Assembly: GCA_030607765.1 (NCBI GenBank)
Contig: JAUWJJ010000057.1
Span: forward strand, 1-7,017
Direction of reading: 5' to 3'
DNA: 7,017 nt
From: Candidatus Aerophobota bacterium
GTDB lineage: Bacteria > Aerophobota > Aerophobia > Aerophobales > B3-G15
Shown piece after piece: positions 4,648 through 7,017 of the stretch; position 1 is the stretch's first letter, and every line of letters begins with the position of its first letter. The notes under the pieces were generated by a model that ran no database searches, had not been told where the DNA came from, and saw only the letters and a program-made list of their open reading frames with translations. Position numbers and translations under genes: made by a program.

Positions 4648-7017
<2,370 letters not shown>

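Overview
AT-rich chromosomal window from a bacterium with mostly housekeeping genes, nearly all on the + strand. Small AT-rich genes, tight spacing with purine-rich Shine-Dalgarno sequences, a class A RNase P RNA, type III SerA and dispersed CCAC...ACAC intergenic repeats suggest an uncultivated lineage of the Omnitrophota/Aerophobota/Atribacterota kind. That placement is a guess; no gene here is diagnostic of a phylum. Termination at TGA in rnhA and serA indicates the standard code.

Layout. 1-91 is the last 29 codons of argB (acetylglutamate kinase) with its stop. 108-135 is a strong extended -10 promoter, followed by a roughly 135-nt structured leader and two tRNA genes 1 nt apart, tRNA-Gly(CCC) and tRNA-Arg(UCG). 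484-897 encodes a small lysine-rich coiled-coil protein of unknown function and 898-1314 a ribonuclease HI. The RNase P RNA gene follows at about 1307-1732; its P1 helix uses the last codons and stop of rnhA. 1799-1972 encodes a 57-residue two-helix membrane protein, and 2002-2241 ribosomal protein L27.

The second half begins with a dispersed repeat (2291-2368). A serine-biosynthesis pair comes next: a class V aminotransferase (2391-3524) and D-3-phosphoglycerate dehydrogenase (3537-4499). A second copy of the repeat family (4491-4625) overlaps the serA stop codon. dnaB (4648-6006) is interrupted by one in-frame TGA, and purA (6036 to the edge) is cut off by the window end.

How it fits together: the first half groups tRNAs with the enzyme that trims tRNA 5' ends and an RNA:DNA-hybrid nuclease; the second half holds serine synthesis, replication and purine synthesis. 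I found no mobile enzyme, CRISPR array, defence cassette or clearly new multi-gene system. The best leads are local anomalies: the in-frame TGA in dnaB, the apparent loss of the catalytic Glu in SerA, the rnhA/rnpB overlap, an aberrant tRNA-Arg T loop, a structured RNA leader of no class I recognise, and a repeat that supplies the end of serA.
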